Notes: generated from the sequence alone by a model not told the origin. A DNA stretch of 64,000 nucleotides from Streptomyces nigra (GCF_003074055.1 NZ_CP029043.1:7060501-7124500), one strand, 5' to 3'. Shown: positions 32,636 to 41,611, counted from the stretch's first letter. Made by a program: numbers and translations.

Positions 32636-33430
32636 ATGCAGATCGATCTGAAGGGCCGCACAGCGCTGGTGACCGGTTCCACCCAGGGCATCGGCGCGGC
32701 GATCGCCGTCGGGCTGGCCCGGGCCGGGGCGCGGGTGGGGGTCAACGGGCGCAGCCGGGACCGGGTGGAGCGCGGTGTCGCCGAGTTCAGCAGCCGGGTG
32801 CCCGGTGCCGACCTGGTGCCCGTGGCGGCGGACGTGACCACGGAGGAGGGTGTCGAGCAGGTGGCCGCGCTCCTGCCGAAGGTGGACATCCTCGTCAACA
32901 ACCTCGGCATCTTCGGCTCCGCCGACCCCCTGGAGATCAGCGACGAGGAGTGGCGGCGCTACTTCGACGTCAACGTGCTGTCGGCCGTACGGCTGATCCG
33001 GCGGTTCCTGCCCGGGATGGCCGAGCGGGGCTGGGGGCGCGTGCAGAACATCGCCAGCGACTCGGCGATCGTGACGCCGGCCGAGATGATCCACTACGGC
33101 ATGTCCAAGACGGCCCTGCTCGCGGTGAGCCGGGGGTTCGCCAAGCAGGCGGCCGGCACAGGCGTCACCGTGAACTCCGTCATCGCCGGTCCCACCCACA
33201 CGGGTGGCGTGGAGGACTTCGTCTACGAGCTGGTCGACAAGGACCTGCCGTGGGACGAGGCGCAGCGGGCCTTCATGCGCGAGTACCGCCCGCAGAGCCT
33301 GCTGCAGCGTCTGATCGAGCCGGAGGAGATCGCCAACATGGTGGTCTACCTCAGCTCCGACCAGGCGTCGGCCACGACGGGCGGCGCGGTGCGGGTCGAC
33401 GGCGGATACGTCGACTCCATCCTGCCGTGA
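32636..33430 (+). CDS. Short-chain dehydrogenase/reductase (SDR)
   Basis: A 264-residue classical SDR. The cofactor motif is TGSTQGIGAAIAVGLA (TGxxxGIG, residues about 13-20), NNLG follows near residue 89, the catalytic Ser is in NIASDSAIVTP and the Tyr-Lys pair in HYGMSKTAL. VAADVTTEEG and the Arg after VNGR suggest NADP(H) preference. A C-terminal segment DGGYVDSILP ends the domain. Substrate unknown. ATG 32636 begins the conserved region; the ribosome site GGGAAAGGG is six bases or more upstream. Confidence 0.92.
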   Translation: MQIDLKGRTALVTGSTQGIGAAIAVGLARAGARVGVNGRSRDRVERGVAEFSSRVPGADLVPVAADVTTEEGVEQVAALLPKVDILVNNLGIFGSADPLEISDEEWRRYFDVNVLSAVRLIRRFLPGMAERGWGRVQNIASDSAIVTPAEMIHYGMSKTALLAVSRGFAKQAAGTGVTVNSVIAGPTHTGGVEDFVYELVDKDLPWDEAQRAFMREYRPQSLLQRLIEPEEIANMVVYLSSDQASATTGGAVRVDGGYVDSILP

Positions 33431-33470
33431 CCGGCGGGCCCCGTCCTCATCCGTCACGGTGGGGGCGGGG

Positions 33471-33995
33471 TCAGTCCGGTTGGCGGGCGGCCGCCTCGCG
33501 GGTGCGCTGGTAGTGGCGCCGGGCCTTCATACGGTTGCCGCACAGGGCCATCGAGCACCAGCGCCCCTTGTTCGTCTTGCTGCGGTCCAGCAGGAACCGC
33601 CGGCACTCCTCGTTGGCGCACGGGCGCAGCCTGCCGGGCAGGGACTCCTGGATCGCGCCCCAGGCCAGCACCGCCTCCACCCCGAGCCGCCGGTCGGCCG
33701 GCGGCTTCGGCTCCCAGGTCACGCCGCCCGGGCCGACGTGCGGATGGGAGGTGACGCCCTCCAGCAGCGGGGTGAGGGCGGTGGCGGGCAGGTTGCCGCG
33801 GACCACCTGCTGGAGCAGATCGCGCGCCTCGACGAGGTGCCGTCGCTCGGCGGCGGTGCCGCTGCCGCCGTGCGCCCGCTGCCAGGCACGGGCGGCCTCG
33901 GGGTCGGCGAGCAGGTCCTCCACGGCGCCGTCGACCACCGGAGTGCTGTTGAGCAGCTCCAGCAGCGCGTCCTGATCCACGCGTGCGCTCTCCAT
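33471..33995 (-). CDS. CGNR zinc-finger (ABATE) transcriptional regulator
   Basis: A 174-residue regulator-like protein. Residues 1-125 form the ABATE (stress-induced) domain (DALLELLNSTPVVDGAVEDLLADP, LVEARDLLQQVV). The C-terminal CGNR finger is RPCANEECRRFLLDRSKTNKGRWCSMALCGNRMKARRHYQR, with four zinc Cys. GAGGAG lies five bases before ATG 33995. It is divergent from the hydrolase gene at 34139, and the 143-base space holds a TAACC/GGTTA inverted repeat, so it probably controls that gene or the gene set that follows. Confidence 0.9.
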   Translation of the reverse strand: MESARVDQDALLELLNSTPVVDGAVEDLLADPEAARAWQRAHGGSGTAAERRHLVEARDLLQQVVRGNLPATALTPLLEGVTSHPHVGPGGVTWEPKPPADRRLGVEAVLAWGAIQESLPGRLRPCANEECRRFLLDRSKTNKGRWCSMALCGNRMKARRHYQRTREAAARQPD

Positions 33996-34052
33996 TCCGT
34001 CTCCTCGGTCTCGACCTGCGCAGGCTACCGCGTGCCCGCCCTCCATCGAGGG

Positions 34053-34080
34053 TAACCCTTCAAAGCGTGTTGACAGGTTA
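34053..34080. promoter_or_regulatory. Divergent promoter region with inverted repeat
   Basis: TAACC at 34053-34057 and GGTTA at 34076-34080 form an inverted repeat 18 bases apart. TTGACA at 34070-34075 is a perfect -35 box for the plus-strand hydrolase, overlapping the right arm. The CGNR regulator is a natural candidate for binding here; no -10 element is clear. Confidence 0.4.
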
Positions 34081-34138
34081 GGGCCGTCGTGGTCGACTGG
34101 GTGTGTAACTGGTGAACGGCTCTAGAGGGGTTAGGATC

Positions 34139-35008
34139 ATGGAGTATGCAGTGCACCACCGCACCGCCGTCGTCGACGGCCTGGACGTCTTCTACCGCGA
34201 GGCCGGCGACCCGGACGCGCCCACCCTCGTCCTGCTGCACGGCTTCCCGACCAGCTCGCACATGTTCCGCCGGCTCATCCCGGCGCTCGCCGACCGCTAC
34301 CACGTCGTCGCCCCGGACCACATCGGCTTCGGCCAGTCCGCGATGCCGGCCCTGGAGGACTTCCCGTACACCTTCGACGCGCTCACCGACGTCACCGAGG
34401 GGCTGCTCAGGCAGCTCGGCGTCGACCGGTTCGCGATGTACGTGCAGGACTACGGCGCCCCCATCGGCTGGCGGCTCGCCCTGAGGAGCCCCGACCGGAT
34501 CACCGCGATCGTCACCCAGAACGGCAACGGCTACGAGGAGGGACTCGTCCCCTCCTTCTGGAAGGACGTCTTCGCGTACGGCGAGAACCCGGGCCCCGAC
34601 ACCGAGGGCCCCATGCGGTTCGCGCTCACCCCGGAGGGCGTGCGCTGGCAGTACGTCACCGGCGTCCCGGACCCGAGCCTGGTCAGCCCCGACACCTGGA
34701 CCCACGACCTGGCCCTGCTGAACCGGCCCGGCAACGACCGGATCCAGCTCGCGCTCTTCCGCGACTACCTCACGAACATCGCGCTGTACCCGCGGGTCCA
34801 CCAGTACTTCCGCGACAGCCAGGTCCCGCTGCTCGCCGTCTGGGGCGCCAACGACGAGATCTTCGGCCCGGCGGGCGCCGAGGCCTTCCGCCAGGACCTG
34901 CCGGACGCGGAGATCCGGCTGCTGGACACCGGGCACTTCGCCCTGGAGTCCCATCTGAACACCATCGCCGGGGACATCCGCGCCTTCCTCGGCCGCGTCC
35001 TCGACTGA
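34139..35008 (+). CDS. Alpha/beta hydrolase, haloalkane dehalogenase/epoxide hydrolase-like
   Basis: A 289-residue alpha/beta-hydrolase. The oxyanion loop is VLLHGFPTSSHMFRRLIPALAD, and DHIGFGQS follows. The nucleophile elbow reads VQDYGAPIGWRLA, so the nucleophile is Asp (as in dehalogenases and epoxide hydrolases) instead of Ser. A late WGANDEIFG acid and GHFALESH His complete the triad. Dehalogenase halide-binding Trp is not found next to the Asp (Tyr instead), so epoxide or other substrates are more likely. ATG 34139 is in the same operon orientation as the PPOX and MOSC genes downstream. Confidence 0.88.
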   Translation: MEYAVHHRTAVVDGLDVFYREAGDPDAPTLVLLHGFPTSSHMFRRLIPALADRYHVVAPDHIGFGQSAMPALEDFPYTFDALTDVTEGLLRQLGVDRFAMYVQDYGAPIGWRLALRSPDRITAIVTQNGNGYEEGLVPSFWKDVFAYGENPGPDTEGPMRFALTPEGVRWQYVTGVPDPSLVSPDTWTHDLALLNRPGNDRIQLALFRDYLTNIALYPRVHQYFRDSQVPLLAVWGANDEIFGPAGAEAFRQDLPDAEIRLLDTGHFALESHLNTIAGDIRAFLGRVLD

Positions 35009-35066
35009 CCCCGTCCACCGTTCCAACGGGCCCGCCACAGCGGCGGCCACCAGGAGAGGAGTCCCC

Positions 35067-35954
35067 ATGAGTGCAACGGGCTTCCATGAGGGGGAGCGTG
35101 CCGTCCAGGAGCGGGCCGGCGCCACGGAGGCGGCCGGACGGCTGCACGGCATGCTGCAGCCGCCGTGGCTGGGCGGCGGACTGCGGGCGGCCCTCGCCGC
35201 ACGGACGTTCGCCGTCCTGACCGCCCGCGACCGGGACGGTGAGCTGTGGATCTCCCCGCTCACCGGGGAGCCCGGCTTCCTGGCGGGGGAGGGCACCACT
35301 CTCACCGTGGCCGCCGTCCCTCCGGCCGGCGATCCGCTGCACGGCCTGCCTGTGCCGCAACCGGCCGGACTGCTCGCGATCGACCTCGGCCTCCGGCGCC
35401 GGATCCGGGTCAACGGGCGGCTGACCGGCCGTACGGACGACGTCCTGACCATCGAGGCCGACCAGGCGTTCGGCAACTGCCCGGCCTACATCCAGCCCCG
35501 CCTCCTCGCCCCGGACACCGCCGCCCCGGTCCTCGGTGCATCGGCCCCCACGGCCGACCGGGACACGCTGGACGAGCAGGACCGCGGCCTGATCGAGCGC
35601 GCCGACACCTTCTTCCTCGGCACGACCCACCCCACCCGGGGCACCGACGCCTCCCACAAGGGTGGTGCGCCCGGGTTCGTGCGTATCGAGGGCGGGGAGC
35701 TGTGGTGGCCCGACTACGCCGGCAACAACCTCTTCAACAGCCTCGGCAACCTCACCGTCGACCCCGCCGCCGCCCTGCTGTTCCTCGACTTCGCCACCGG
35801 CCGCACCCTGCACCTCGGCGGCGAGGCGACCGTGGAGTGGCAGGACCCCGCGGCCGCCCCCGACGAGGGCGGCACCGGACGCCGGGTCCGGTTCCGGCCC
35901 CTGCGCGTGCGCGGTGGGCGTATCGGGCTGCGCGAGGCGCCGCCCGCCGGGTGA
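35067..35954 (+). CDS. Pyridoxamine 5'-phosphate oxidase (PPOX) family flavoprotein
   Basis: A 295-residue split-barrel flavoprotein. The N-terminal part LAARTFAVLTARDRDGELWISPLTGEPGFL and C-terminal part RADTFFLGTTHPTRGTDASHKGGAPGFVRIEGGELWWPDYAGNNLFNSLGNLTVDPAAALLFLDFATG are two related barrel halves. The second is the stronger PPOX match. These proteins bind FMN or F420 and often reduce small molecules. AGGAGAGGAG lies seven or more bases before ATG 35067. It stands between the hydrolase and the MOSC-reductase fusion, 58 and 55 bases away, so all three may be one transcript. Confidence 0.88.
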   Translation: MSATGFHEGERAVQERAGATEAAGRLHGMLQPPWLGGGLRAALAARTFAVLTARDRDGELWISPLTGEPGFLAGEGTTLTVAAVPPAGDPLHGLPVPQPAGLLAIDLGLRRRIRVNGRLTGRTDDVLTIEADQAFGNCPAYIQPRLLAPDTAAPVLGASAPTADRDTLDEQDRGLIERADTFFLGTTHPTRGTDASHKGGAPGFVRIEGGELWWPDYAGNNLFNSLGNLTVDPAAALLFLDFATGRTLHLGGEATVEWQDPAAAPDEGGTGRRVRFRPLRVRGGRIGLREAPPAG

Positions 35955-36009
35955 TCGACATGAGACCGGACGCCGACCGGTCTTGACTGGTACCGGAAGG
36001 AGCGCCCGG

Positions 36010-37737
36010 ATGCCCGCACTGCTGTCGGTGAACGTGGGGATGCCCCAGGACGTGCCCTGGCAGGGCAGAACCGTCCGCACGGGCGTCTGGAAGCACTCCG
36101 TACCCGGCCCGGTCATGGCCCGCCGGCTCAACCTCGACGGGGACGGGCAGGGCGACCTCCAAGGACACGGCGGCGAGCAACGCGCCGTACTGGTCTACCA
36201 GATCGAGTCCTACCGGTACTGGCAACGGCACCTGGGGCGGGACGACTTCGCGTACGGCCAGTTCGGCGAGAACCTCACGGTAGAAGGGCTGCCCGACGAC
36301 GAGGTGTGCATCGGCGACCGGTACCGCGTCGGCGAAGCGGAGTTCGAGGTCACCCAGCCCCGTGTGACCTGCTACCGCGTCGGGCTGCGCCTGGGCGTGC
36401 CAGAGATGCCCGCGCTGCTGGTCGCCCACCACCGGCCCGGCTTCTACATGCGGGTGATCCGGGAGGGGCGGATCCAGGCGGGCGATCCGGTCGTCCGGAC
36501 CCGGACCGGCCCCGGCGCGCTGAGCGTGGCGGATACGGACGCCCTCCTCTACCTCCCCGGCCGGGACCCGGAGCTGCTGCGCCGCGCGCTCGCGGTGCCC
36601 GCCCTCAGCCCCGGCTGGCAGGGCTCGTTCCGGGACCTGCTGGCCGAGGCCGAGGGCGGGGAGTCCGGCGGCGGGGCACCCGCCTGGGACGGGTTCCGGA
36701 GTCTGCGGGTGTCCGACGTGGTCGCCGAGACCGACACCGTCGTCTCCCTCCATCTGACCGCGGCCGACGGGACACCGCTGCCCGACGCCCGGGCCGGGCA
36801 GTACCTCACGGTGCGCGTCCCGGGCGGCGGGCCACCCGCCCCCATCCGCAGCTACTCGCTCTCCGCCGCGCCCGGCTCCGGCCGCTACCGCATCAGCGTC
36901 AAACGCGAACCGCACGGCACGGCCAGCGGCTATCTCACGACCGCCCTGCGCCCGGGAGCGGTCCTCGACGTCGCGGCGCCCCGCGGCGACTTCGTCCTGG
37001 ACGGCGGCGCCGGACCGGTGCTCCTCGTCTCCGCCGGCATCGGTGTCACCCCCGTCCTGGCCATGCTCCACGAGCTCGCCGCCCGCACCCCGGACCGGGA
37101 GGTGTGGTGGCTGCACGGCGCCCGCGGACCGCGTGAACACCCCCTGGGCGGCGAGGCCCACACCGTGCTCGCCTCCCTGCCGCACGCCCACGAGCACGTC
37201 TACTACAGCGCGGCCACCCCCGAGGAGCGCCGTCGGGCCCACGCGTCTCCGGGGCGCCTGACCCCGGACGCCGTCCGCGCCCTGGGCGTACCCGCCGAGG
37301 CGAGCGCCTACGTCTGCGGGCCCGACTCCTTCATGACGGACGTACGGCAGGCGCTCACCGAGGCGGGCGTCGACCCGGCCCGTGTCCACACCGAACTCTT
37401 CGCGACCCTGCCGTCCCTCACTCCCGGCCTCACCGGGACCCCGGCCCCGGCGCCGCACCCGCCGCCCGGCCCGCCCGGCACCGGACCGCGGGTCACCTTC
37501 GCCCGCAGTGGAGTGACGGCGCCCTTCCCCGACGGGGCGCGCAGCCTGCTCGACCTCGCCGACGCCTGCGATGTGCCGGCCCGCTGGGCCTGCCGTACCG
37601 GGGTGTGCCACACGTGTGTCACCCCGGTGCTGTCCGGGGAGGTCGGCTACGCGCCCGCGCCGCTGGAGCCGCCGCCGGCCGGGCAGGCCCTCATCTGCTG
37701 CTCCCGGCCCCGGACCGACGTCGTCCTGGACATGTGA
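36010..37737 (+). CDS. MOSC - ferredoxin reductase - 2Fe-2S ferredoxin fusion protein
   Basis: A 575-residue three-part electron transfer protein. Residues about 1-215 are a MOSC domain (GQFGENLTVEGLPDDEVCIGDRYRVGEAEFEVTQPRVTCYRVGLRLG). Residues about 235-460 are an FNR-type reductase with FAD motif RSYSLS and NAD motif GIGVTPVLAMLHEL. Residues about 490-575 are a plant-type ferredoxin with DACDVPARWACRTGVCHTC and a last Cys in ICCSRP. The family is related to phthalate-dioxygenase-reductase-like and YiiM-type proteins, which reduce N-hydroxylated compounds. AGGAG precedes ATG 36010. It is convergent with the MarR gene, with almost no gap. Confidence 0.93.
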   Translation: MPALLSVNVGMPQDVPWQGRTVRTGVWKHSVPGPVMARRLNLDGDGQGDLQGHGGEQRAVLVYQIESYRYWQRHLGRDDFAYGQFGENLTVEGLPDDEVCIGDRYRVGEAEFEVTQPRVTCYRVGLRLGVPEMPALLVAHHRPGFYMRVIREGRIQAGDPVVRTRTGPGALSVADTDALLYLPGRDPELLRRALAVPALSPGWQGSFRDLLAEAEGGESGGGAPAWDGFRSLRVSDVVAETDTVVSLHLTAADGTPLPDARAGQYLTVRVPGGGPPAPIRSYSLSAAPGSGRYRISVKREPHGTASGYLTTALRPGAVLDVAAPRGDFVLDGGAGPVLLVSAGIGVTPVLAMLHELAARTPDREVWWLHGARGPREHPLGGEAHTVLASLPHAHEHVYYSAATPEERRRAHASPGRLTPDAVRALGVPAEASAYVCGPDSFMTDVRQALTEAGVDPARVHTELFATLPSLTPGLTGTPAPAPHPPPGPPGTGPRVTFARSGVTAPFPDGARSLLDLADACDVPARWACRTGVCHTCVTPVLSGEVGYAPAPLEPPPAGQALICCSRPRTDVVLDM

Positions 37738-37738
37738 G

Positions 37739-38236
37739 TCAGGCGGGCCCGCTGCGCAGCAGGACCAGCTCGGCGTTCAGCTCCCGCAGGAACCGCACGA
37801 CCACGTCCAGCTCCTCGGGGGAGAAACGGCTCCGGGCCGCGTCGGTGCTGTGCGCGAGGGGGCGGAAGTAGTCCCGGGCGACCGCCTTCGCGGGCTCGGC
37901 GTAGTGGAGGTGCACCACGCGGCGGTCGTCCGCCGCCCGGACCCGGTGGATGTGCCCGGCCCGCTCCAGCCGGTCGAGACAGGCGGTGACCGCGCCCGAC
38001 GTGAGGTTGAGCTGGCGGCGAAGGAGGCCGGGGGTCATCGGCCCGGCCTCCGGATCGGCGTCCAGGATGGCGATCAGCGCCTGCATGTCCGTCAGATGCA
38101 GCCCCTGGGCCTGGGCGAACTCCTGCGCGATGCGGTTGAACTCGCTGTTCATACGGCGCAGAAGGACGGCGAACGACTGCAACCCTGTCGGGTCGGCCGC
38201 CGGAACAGTGGGGGAGGGCACCTCGGAACCGCTCAT
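37739..38236 (-). CDS. MarR-family regulator
   Basis: A 165-residue winged-helix dimer protein. The DNA-binding part reads LTDMQALIAILDADPEAGPMTPGLLRRQLNLTSGAVTACLDRLERAGHIHRVRAADDRRVVHLHYAE, with the RxxDxR wing DDRRVV conserved. Helices on either side serve dimerisation. It is divergent from an MMPL transporter, and a 15-base palindrome lies between (38252-38266). This suggests that it represses both genes and releases DNA on binding an effector. Confidence 0.92.
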   Translation of the reverse strand: MSGSEVPSPTVPAADPTGLQSFAVLLRRMNSEFNRIAQEFAQAQGLHLTDMQALIAILDADPEAGPMTPGLLRRQLNLTSGAVTACLDRLERAGHIHRVRAADDRRVVHLHYAEPAKAVARDYFRPLAHSTDAARSRFSPEELDVVVRFLRELNAELVLLRSGPA

Positions 38237-38251
38237 GGGTGCAGTATAAGA

Positions 38252-38266
38252 TCACTCAATGAGTGA
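38252..38266. promoter_or_regulatory. MarR operator between marR-type and MMPL genes
   Basis: TCACTCA and TGAGTGA form a perfect inverted repeat around a single central A, within a 73-base space between the two divergent genes, 16 bases from the MarR start and 44 from the MMPL start. Size and place match typical MarR binding sites. Confidence 0.7.
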
Positions 38267-38309
38267 GATACTTTTCCATTGAGCTAACTTGACTCGACTA
38301 TTGCATGGG

Positions 38310-40418
38310 ATGCCGATGAGAACCGCACCGCGCTGGGCCCGGTGGCTCGTCCCCGTCGTTCTGCTGCTCGTCTGGCTGGGCGTCGGCGGAGCGCTCGGAC
38401 CGTACGCGGGCAAGCTGGGCGAGGTGGCCACCAACGACCAGGCGGCCTTCCTCCCGCAGAGCGCCGAGTCCACCCAGGTCCTCGAGGCCCGGAAGGCCTT
38501 CGACCAGTCCGAGACGCTGCCCGCCATCGTCGTGTGGACGGCGGACGGTGAACGCGTCTCCAAGGCCCAGCAGGCCGAGGCCACCCGGGCCGTCGGCGGA
38601 CTCGCGGGCGAGCAGGGCGTCGTGGGCCGGCCCTCGCCCGCGCTGCCCTCCGACGACGGCGAGGCGCTGCAGGCCGTCGTCCAGCTGAGGCCCGACCTCG
38701 GCGACGAGTTGGAGACCACCCTCGACGCGGTGCGGGACGCCGCGAGCGGCGTGTCCGGCACGACGGCGCAGATCGCCGGACCGGCCGCCAGCCAGGCCGA
38801 CCTGTCCGACGCCTTCGCGGGCATCGACGGGTTGCTCCTCGGTGTCGCCCTCGGCGCGGTGCTGGTCATCCTGCTGCTCGTCTACCGCAGCGTGCTGCTG
38901 CCGCTCCTCATCATCGTGGGCTCCGTCTTCGCCCTCGCGCTGGCCTGCGCCGTCGTCTACGCCCTGGCGGACCGGGACGTCGTCCGGGTCGACGGACAGG
39001 TACAGGGCATCCTCTCCATCCTGGTGATCGGCGCCGCCACCGACTACGCCCTGCTGCTCGCCGCCCGCTTCCGGGAGGAACTGGCCCGCGGCGGGGACCG
39101 GTCCGTCGCCGCGCTCGCCGCCGTACGCCGGTCCTTCGGCGCCATCACCGCCAGCGCGGCCACCGTCGCGCTGGGCCTGCTGGCGCTGCTCGCCAGCGAC
39201 CTCACCAACAACCGGGCGCTCGGACCCGTCGGCGCCATCGGCATCGTGTGCGCCGTCCTCACCACGCTCACGTTCCTGCCCGCCGTGCTGGCCCTGCTCG
39301 GGCGCGCCGCCTACTGGCCGTCCAAGCCGCAGCCGCCCGAGGAGTCCGCGCAGGGCCGGGGCGTATGGCGCCGGGTCGCCGCCACGGTCGCCGGCCGGCC
39401 GCGCCGCACCTGGGTGGTCACCGCGCTGGTCCTCGCCGTCTTCGCGGCCTTCTCGCCCCAGCTGTCCTCCAAGGGCGTGCCGCTCGACGAGATCTTCGTC
39501 AACGACGCCCCGTCGGTGGCCGCCCAGCGCACGCTCGGCGAGCACTTCCCCGGCGGCTCCGGCAACCCGGCCGTCATCATCGCCGCCGCCGACCGCGTCG
39601 ACGAGGTGACCGCCGCGGCCGAGGACACCGAGGGCGTGGCCTCCGCCGGCGCCGTCTCCGGGTCCGGGCGGCCCGGGGGCGGCAAGCCCCTCGTCGTCGA
39701 CGGCCGCGTACGCGTCGACGCCACGCTGAAGGCCGCCGCGGACAGCGACGCCGCCAAGGCCACCGTCGAGCGGCTGCGCGCCGAGGTGCACGCCATCCCC
39801 GGCGCCGACGCGCTGGTCGGCGGCTACACGGCACAGCAGTACGACACCCAGGAGACCGCCTCCCGGGACCGCACGCTCATCGTGCCGGTCGTCCTCGCGA
39901 TCATCCTGCTGATCCTGATGCTCCTGCTGCGCTCCCTGCTCGTCCCGGTGCTGCTCGTCGCGACCGTCGCCCTCAACTTCCTGGCGACGCTCGGCGTGTC
40001 CACGCTCGTCTTCGAGCACCTGCTCGGCTTCAGCGGCACGGACGCCTCGGTACCGCTGTACGGCTTCGTCTTCCTGGTCGCCCTCGGCGTGGACTACAAC
40101 ATCTTCCTGATGTCCCGGGTCCGCGAGGAGGCCCTGCTGCACGGGCACCGGGAGGGCGTGCTGCGCGGTCTCACCACCACCGGCGGTGTGATCACCTCCG
40201 CGGGTGTGGTCCTCGCCGCGACCTTCGCCGCCCTCATGGTGATCCCGCTGGCCTTCCTGGTACAGATCGCGTTCATCGTCGCCTTCGGAGTCCTGCTGGA
40301 CACGCTCGTCGTCCGGTCGCTGCTGGTGCCCGCGCTGATGCTCGACATCGGCCGCCGGGCCTGGTGGCCCAGCTCCCTGGCCCGGCGCGACGACGGGGAG
40401 CGTACGGCCGCGGGATAG
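38310..40418 (+). CDS. MMPL/RND-type membrane transporter
   Basis: A 702-residue MMPL-family protein with two repeated halves. Each has a first membrane helix, an outside loop (e.g. AFLPQSAESTQVLEARKAF and SKGVPLDEIFVNDAPSVAAQRTLGEHFPGGSGNPAV) and a five-helix bundle. The half-2 motif GVDYNIFLMSRVREEALLHGHREGVLRGLTTTGGVITSAGVVLAATF contains the Asp-Tyr proton relay. Half 1 has ATDYALLLAARFREELARGGDRSVAALAAVRRSFGAI. It is a proton-driven exporter of lipids or drugs. ATG 38310 or 38316 is likely; TTG 38289 would also be in frame. Control by the divergent MarR protein is inferred from the shared space. Confidence 0.92.
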   Translation: MPMRTAPRWARWLVPVVLLLVWLGVGGALGPYAGKLGEVATNDQAAFLPQSAESTQVLEARKAFDQSETLPAIVVWTADGERVSKAQQAEATRAVGGLAGEQGVVGRPSPALPSDDGEALQAVVQLRPDLGDELETTLDAVRDAASGVSGTTAQIAGPAASQADLSDAFAGIDGLLLGVALGAVLVILLLVYRSVLLPLLIIVGSVFALALACAVVYALADRDVVRVDGQVQGILSILVIGAATDYALLLAARFREELARGGDRSVAALAAVRRSFGAITASAATVALGLLALLASDLTNNRALGPVGAIGIVCAVLTTLTFLPAVLALLGRAAYWPSKPQPPEESAQGRGVWRRVAATVAGRPRRTWVVTALVLAVFAAFSPQLSSKGVPLDEIFVNDAPSVAAQRTLGEHFPGGSGNPAVIIAAADRVDEVTAAAEDTEGVASAGAVSGSGRPGGGKPLVVDGRVRVDATLKAAADSDAAKATVERLRAEVHAIPGADALVGGYTAQQYDTQETASRDRTLIVPVVLAIILLILMLLLRSLLVPVLLVATVALNFLATLGVSTLVFEHLLGFSGTDASVPLYGFVFLVALGVDYNIFLMSRVREEALLHGHREGVLRGLTTTGGVITSAGVVLAATFAALMVIPLAFLVQIAFIVAFGVLLDTLVVRSLLVPALMLDIGRRAWWPSSLARRDDGERTAAG

Positions 40419-40445
40419 GGTCCCGGCCAGGGGAAGGGAGCCAGG

Positions 40446-41225
40446 ATGACCGCGCCGACGGAGCTGTACGGTCTCGCCGCCGGCCTGGTGATCGCCCTGG
40501 TCACCGCGCCGGTCGGGGTGTCGGGAGCCGTCTTCCTGCTGCCCGTGCAGCTCAGCGTCTTCGGCGTGCCCAGCCCGGCGGTCACCCCCACCAACCTGCT
40601 CTACAACGTCGTCGCCGGCCCCGGCGCCCTCCTGCGGCACCGGCGGAAGGGCACGCTGGGCGGCCCGCTCGTACGGCTCCTGGTCCTCGGCACCCTCCCC
40701 GGTGTGGTGATCGGCGCCGCCGTACGGGTCTTCGCCGTCCCCGGCGCCACCGTCTTCCGGCTCCTGGTGGCCGGGCTGCTCACCCCGCTGGGCCTGTGGC
40801 TCGTCGCCCGCACCCTGCGGCCCACCCGGACGCCCCCGCGCCCGGAGCCGTCACCGCGCGCCGTGACCGCGCTGGCCCTCGTGGTCGGGATCGTCGGCGG
40901 GATCTACGGCATCGGCGGGGGCTCCCTGCTCGGACCGGTCCTGGTGGGCCGCGGCATGCCGGTCGCCGTGGTCGCCCCGGCCGCCCTCGCGTCCACGTTC
41001 GCCACATCGGTCGTGGGCGCCGCCGCCTTCGCCCTGCTGTCGCTCACCGGCTCCGACGTCGCCCCCGACTGGTCCCTGGGCCTGGCCTGCGGCATCGGCG
41101 GTCTGATCGGCGGCTACCTCGGCGCCCGCCTCCAGCCCCGCCTCCCGGACCGGGCGCTGCGCCTGCTCCTCGGCACCCTGGCCATGGCGGTGGGCGGCCT
41201 GTACGTGGTGCGGGGCCTGGCCTGA
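40446..41225 (+). CDS. TauE/SafE sulfite exporter family membrane protein
   Basis: A 259-residue protein with about seven to eight membrane segments. It has the TauE/SafE pattern in each half: GLAAGLVIALVTAPVGVSGAVFLLPVQLSVFG with PSPAVTPTNLLYNVVAGPG, and VGIVGGIYGIGGGSLLGPVLVGRGMPVAVVAPAALASTFATSVVGA. Members export sulfoacetate, sulfite or other organic anions. ATG 40446 has AGGGAG nearby. It follows the MMPL gene by 27 bases, so it is probably in the MarR-controlled unit. It is convergent with a decayed gene next to a cysteine-type leader peptide, which also hints at sulfur metabolism. Confidence 0.9.
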   Translation: MTAPTELYGLAAGLVIALVTAPVGVSGAVFLLPVQLSVFGVPSPAVTPTNLLYNVVAGPGALLRHRRKGTLGGPLVRLLVLGTLPGVVIGAAVRVFAVPGATVFRLLVAGLLTPLGLWLVARTLRPTRTPPRPEPSPRAVTALALVVGIVGGIYGIGGGSLLGPVLVGRGMPVAVVAPAALASTFATSVVGAAAFALLSLTGSDVAPDWSLGLACGIGGLIGGYLGARLQPRLPDRALRLLLGTLAMAVGGLYVVRGLA

Positions 41226-41243
41226 CAGGCCCCGCACCACGCG

Positions 41244-41461
41244 TCACGCGGACTCGGAGATCCGCTCGCCCGCCTCTATCGCCACCGGCAGCCGGTTCTC
41301 GGCCGGCGGAAGCGGGCAGGTCGCCAGGTCGGTGTAGGCGCACGGCAGATTGGTGGCGTGGTTGAAGTCCAGGGTCACCGTGCCGTCGGCGGCGGGCGCG
41401 TCGATGTCTGAGCGTCCTCGGGGGTGTGACCGGCGGTGACGGAGTCGAGGGGCTGGCTCAT
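41244..41461 (-). pseudogene. Internally deleted DUF1684 gene
   Basis: The C-terminal 57 residues of a DUF1684 protein remain: DIDAPAADGTVTLDFNHATNLPCAYTDLATCPLPPAENRLPVAIEAGERISESA, ending in TGA at 41244. About 150 bases upstream, ATG 41461 with an AGGGAGAGCC ribosome site starts MSQPLDSVTAGHTPEDA, which goes out of frame and stops after 28 codons. DUF1684 proteins are 200-270 residues, so an internal deletion near 41405-41415 removed most of the gene. It is possible that the N-terminal fragment came from a different gene. Confidence 0.6.
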
Positions 41462-41611
41462 GGCTCTCCCTGGGTACGGGTGCGGCGATGCCTGGGACGG
41501 GAAGGGGGAGGGTGAAGTCACCGCGGGCCGACGGGACCGGCCCGAAGAAGGGCAGGGGTCGGGAGTCGGCGTGACGCGGTGGAAGAAACGGTTCGACGCC
41601 GGAGGACGAGG

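Noticed and set aside
38298..40640. 780-codon minus-strand frame opposite MMPL
   Set aside because: Asp/Gly/Glu/Gln-rich antisense composition; the plus strand gives a full MMPL protein.
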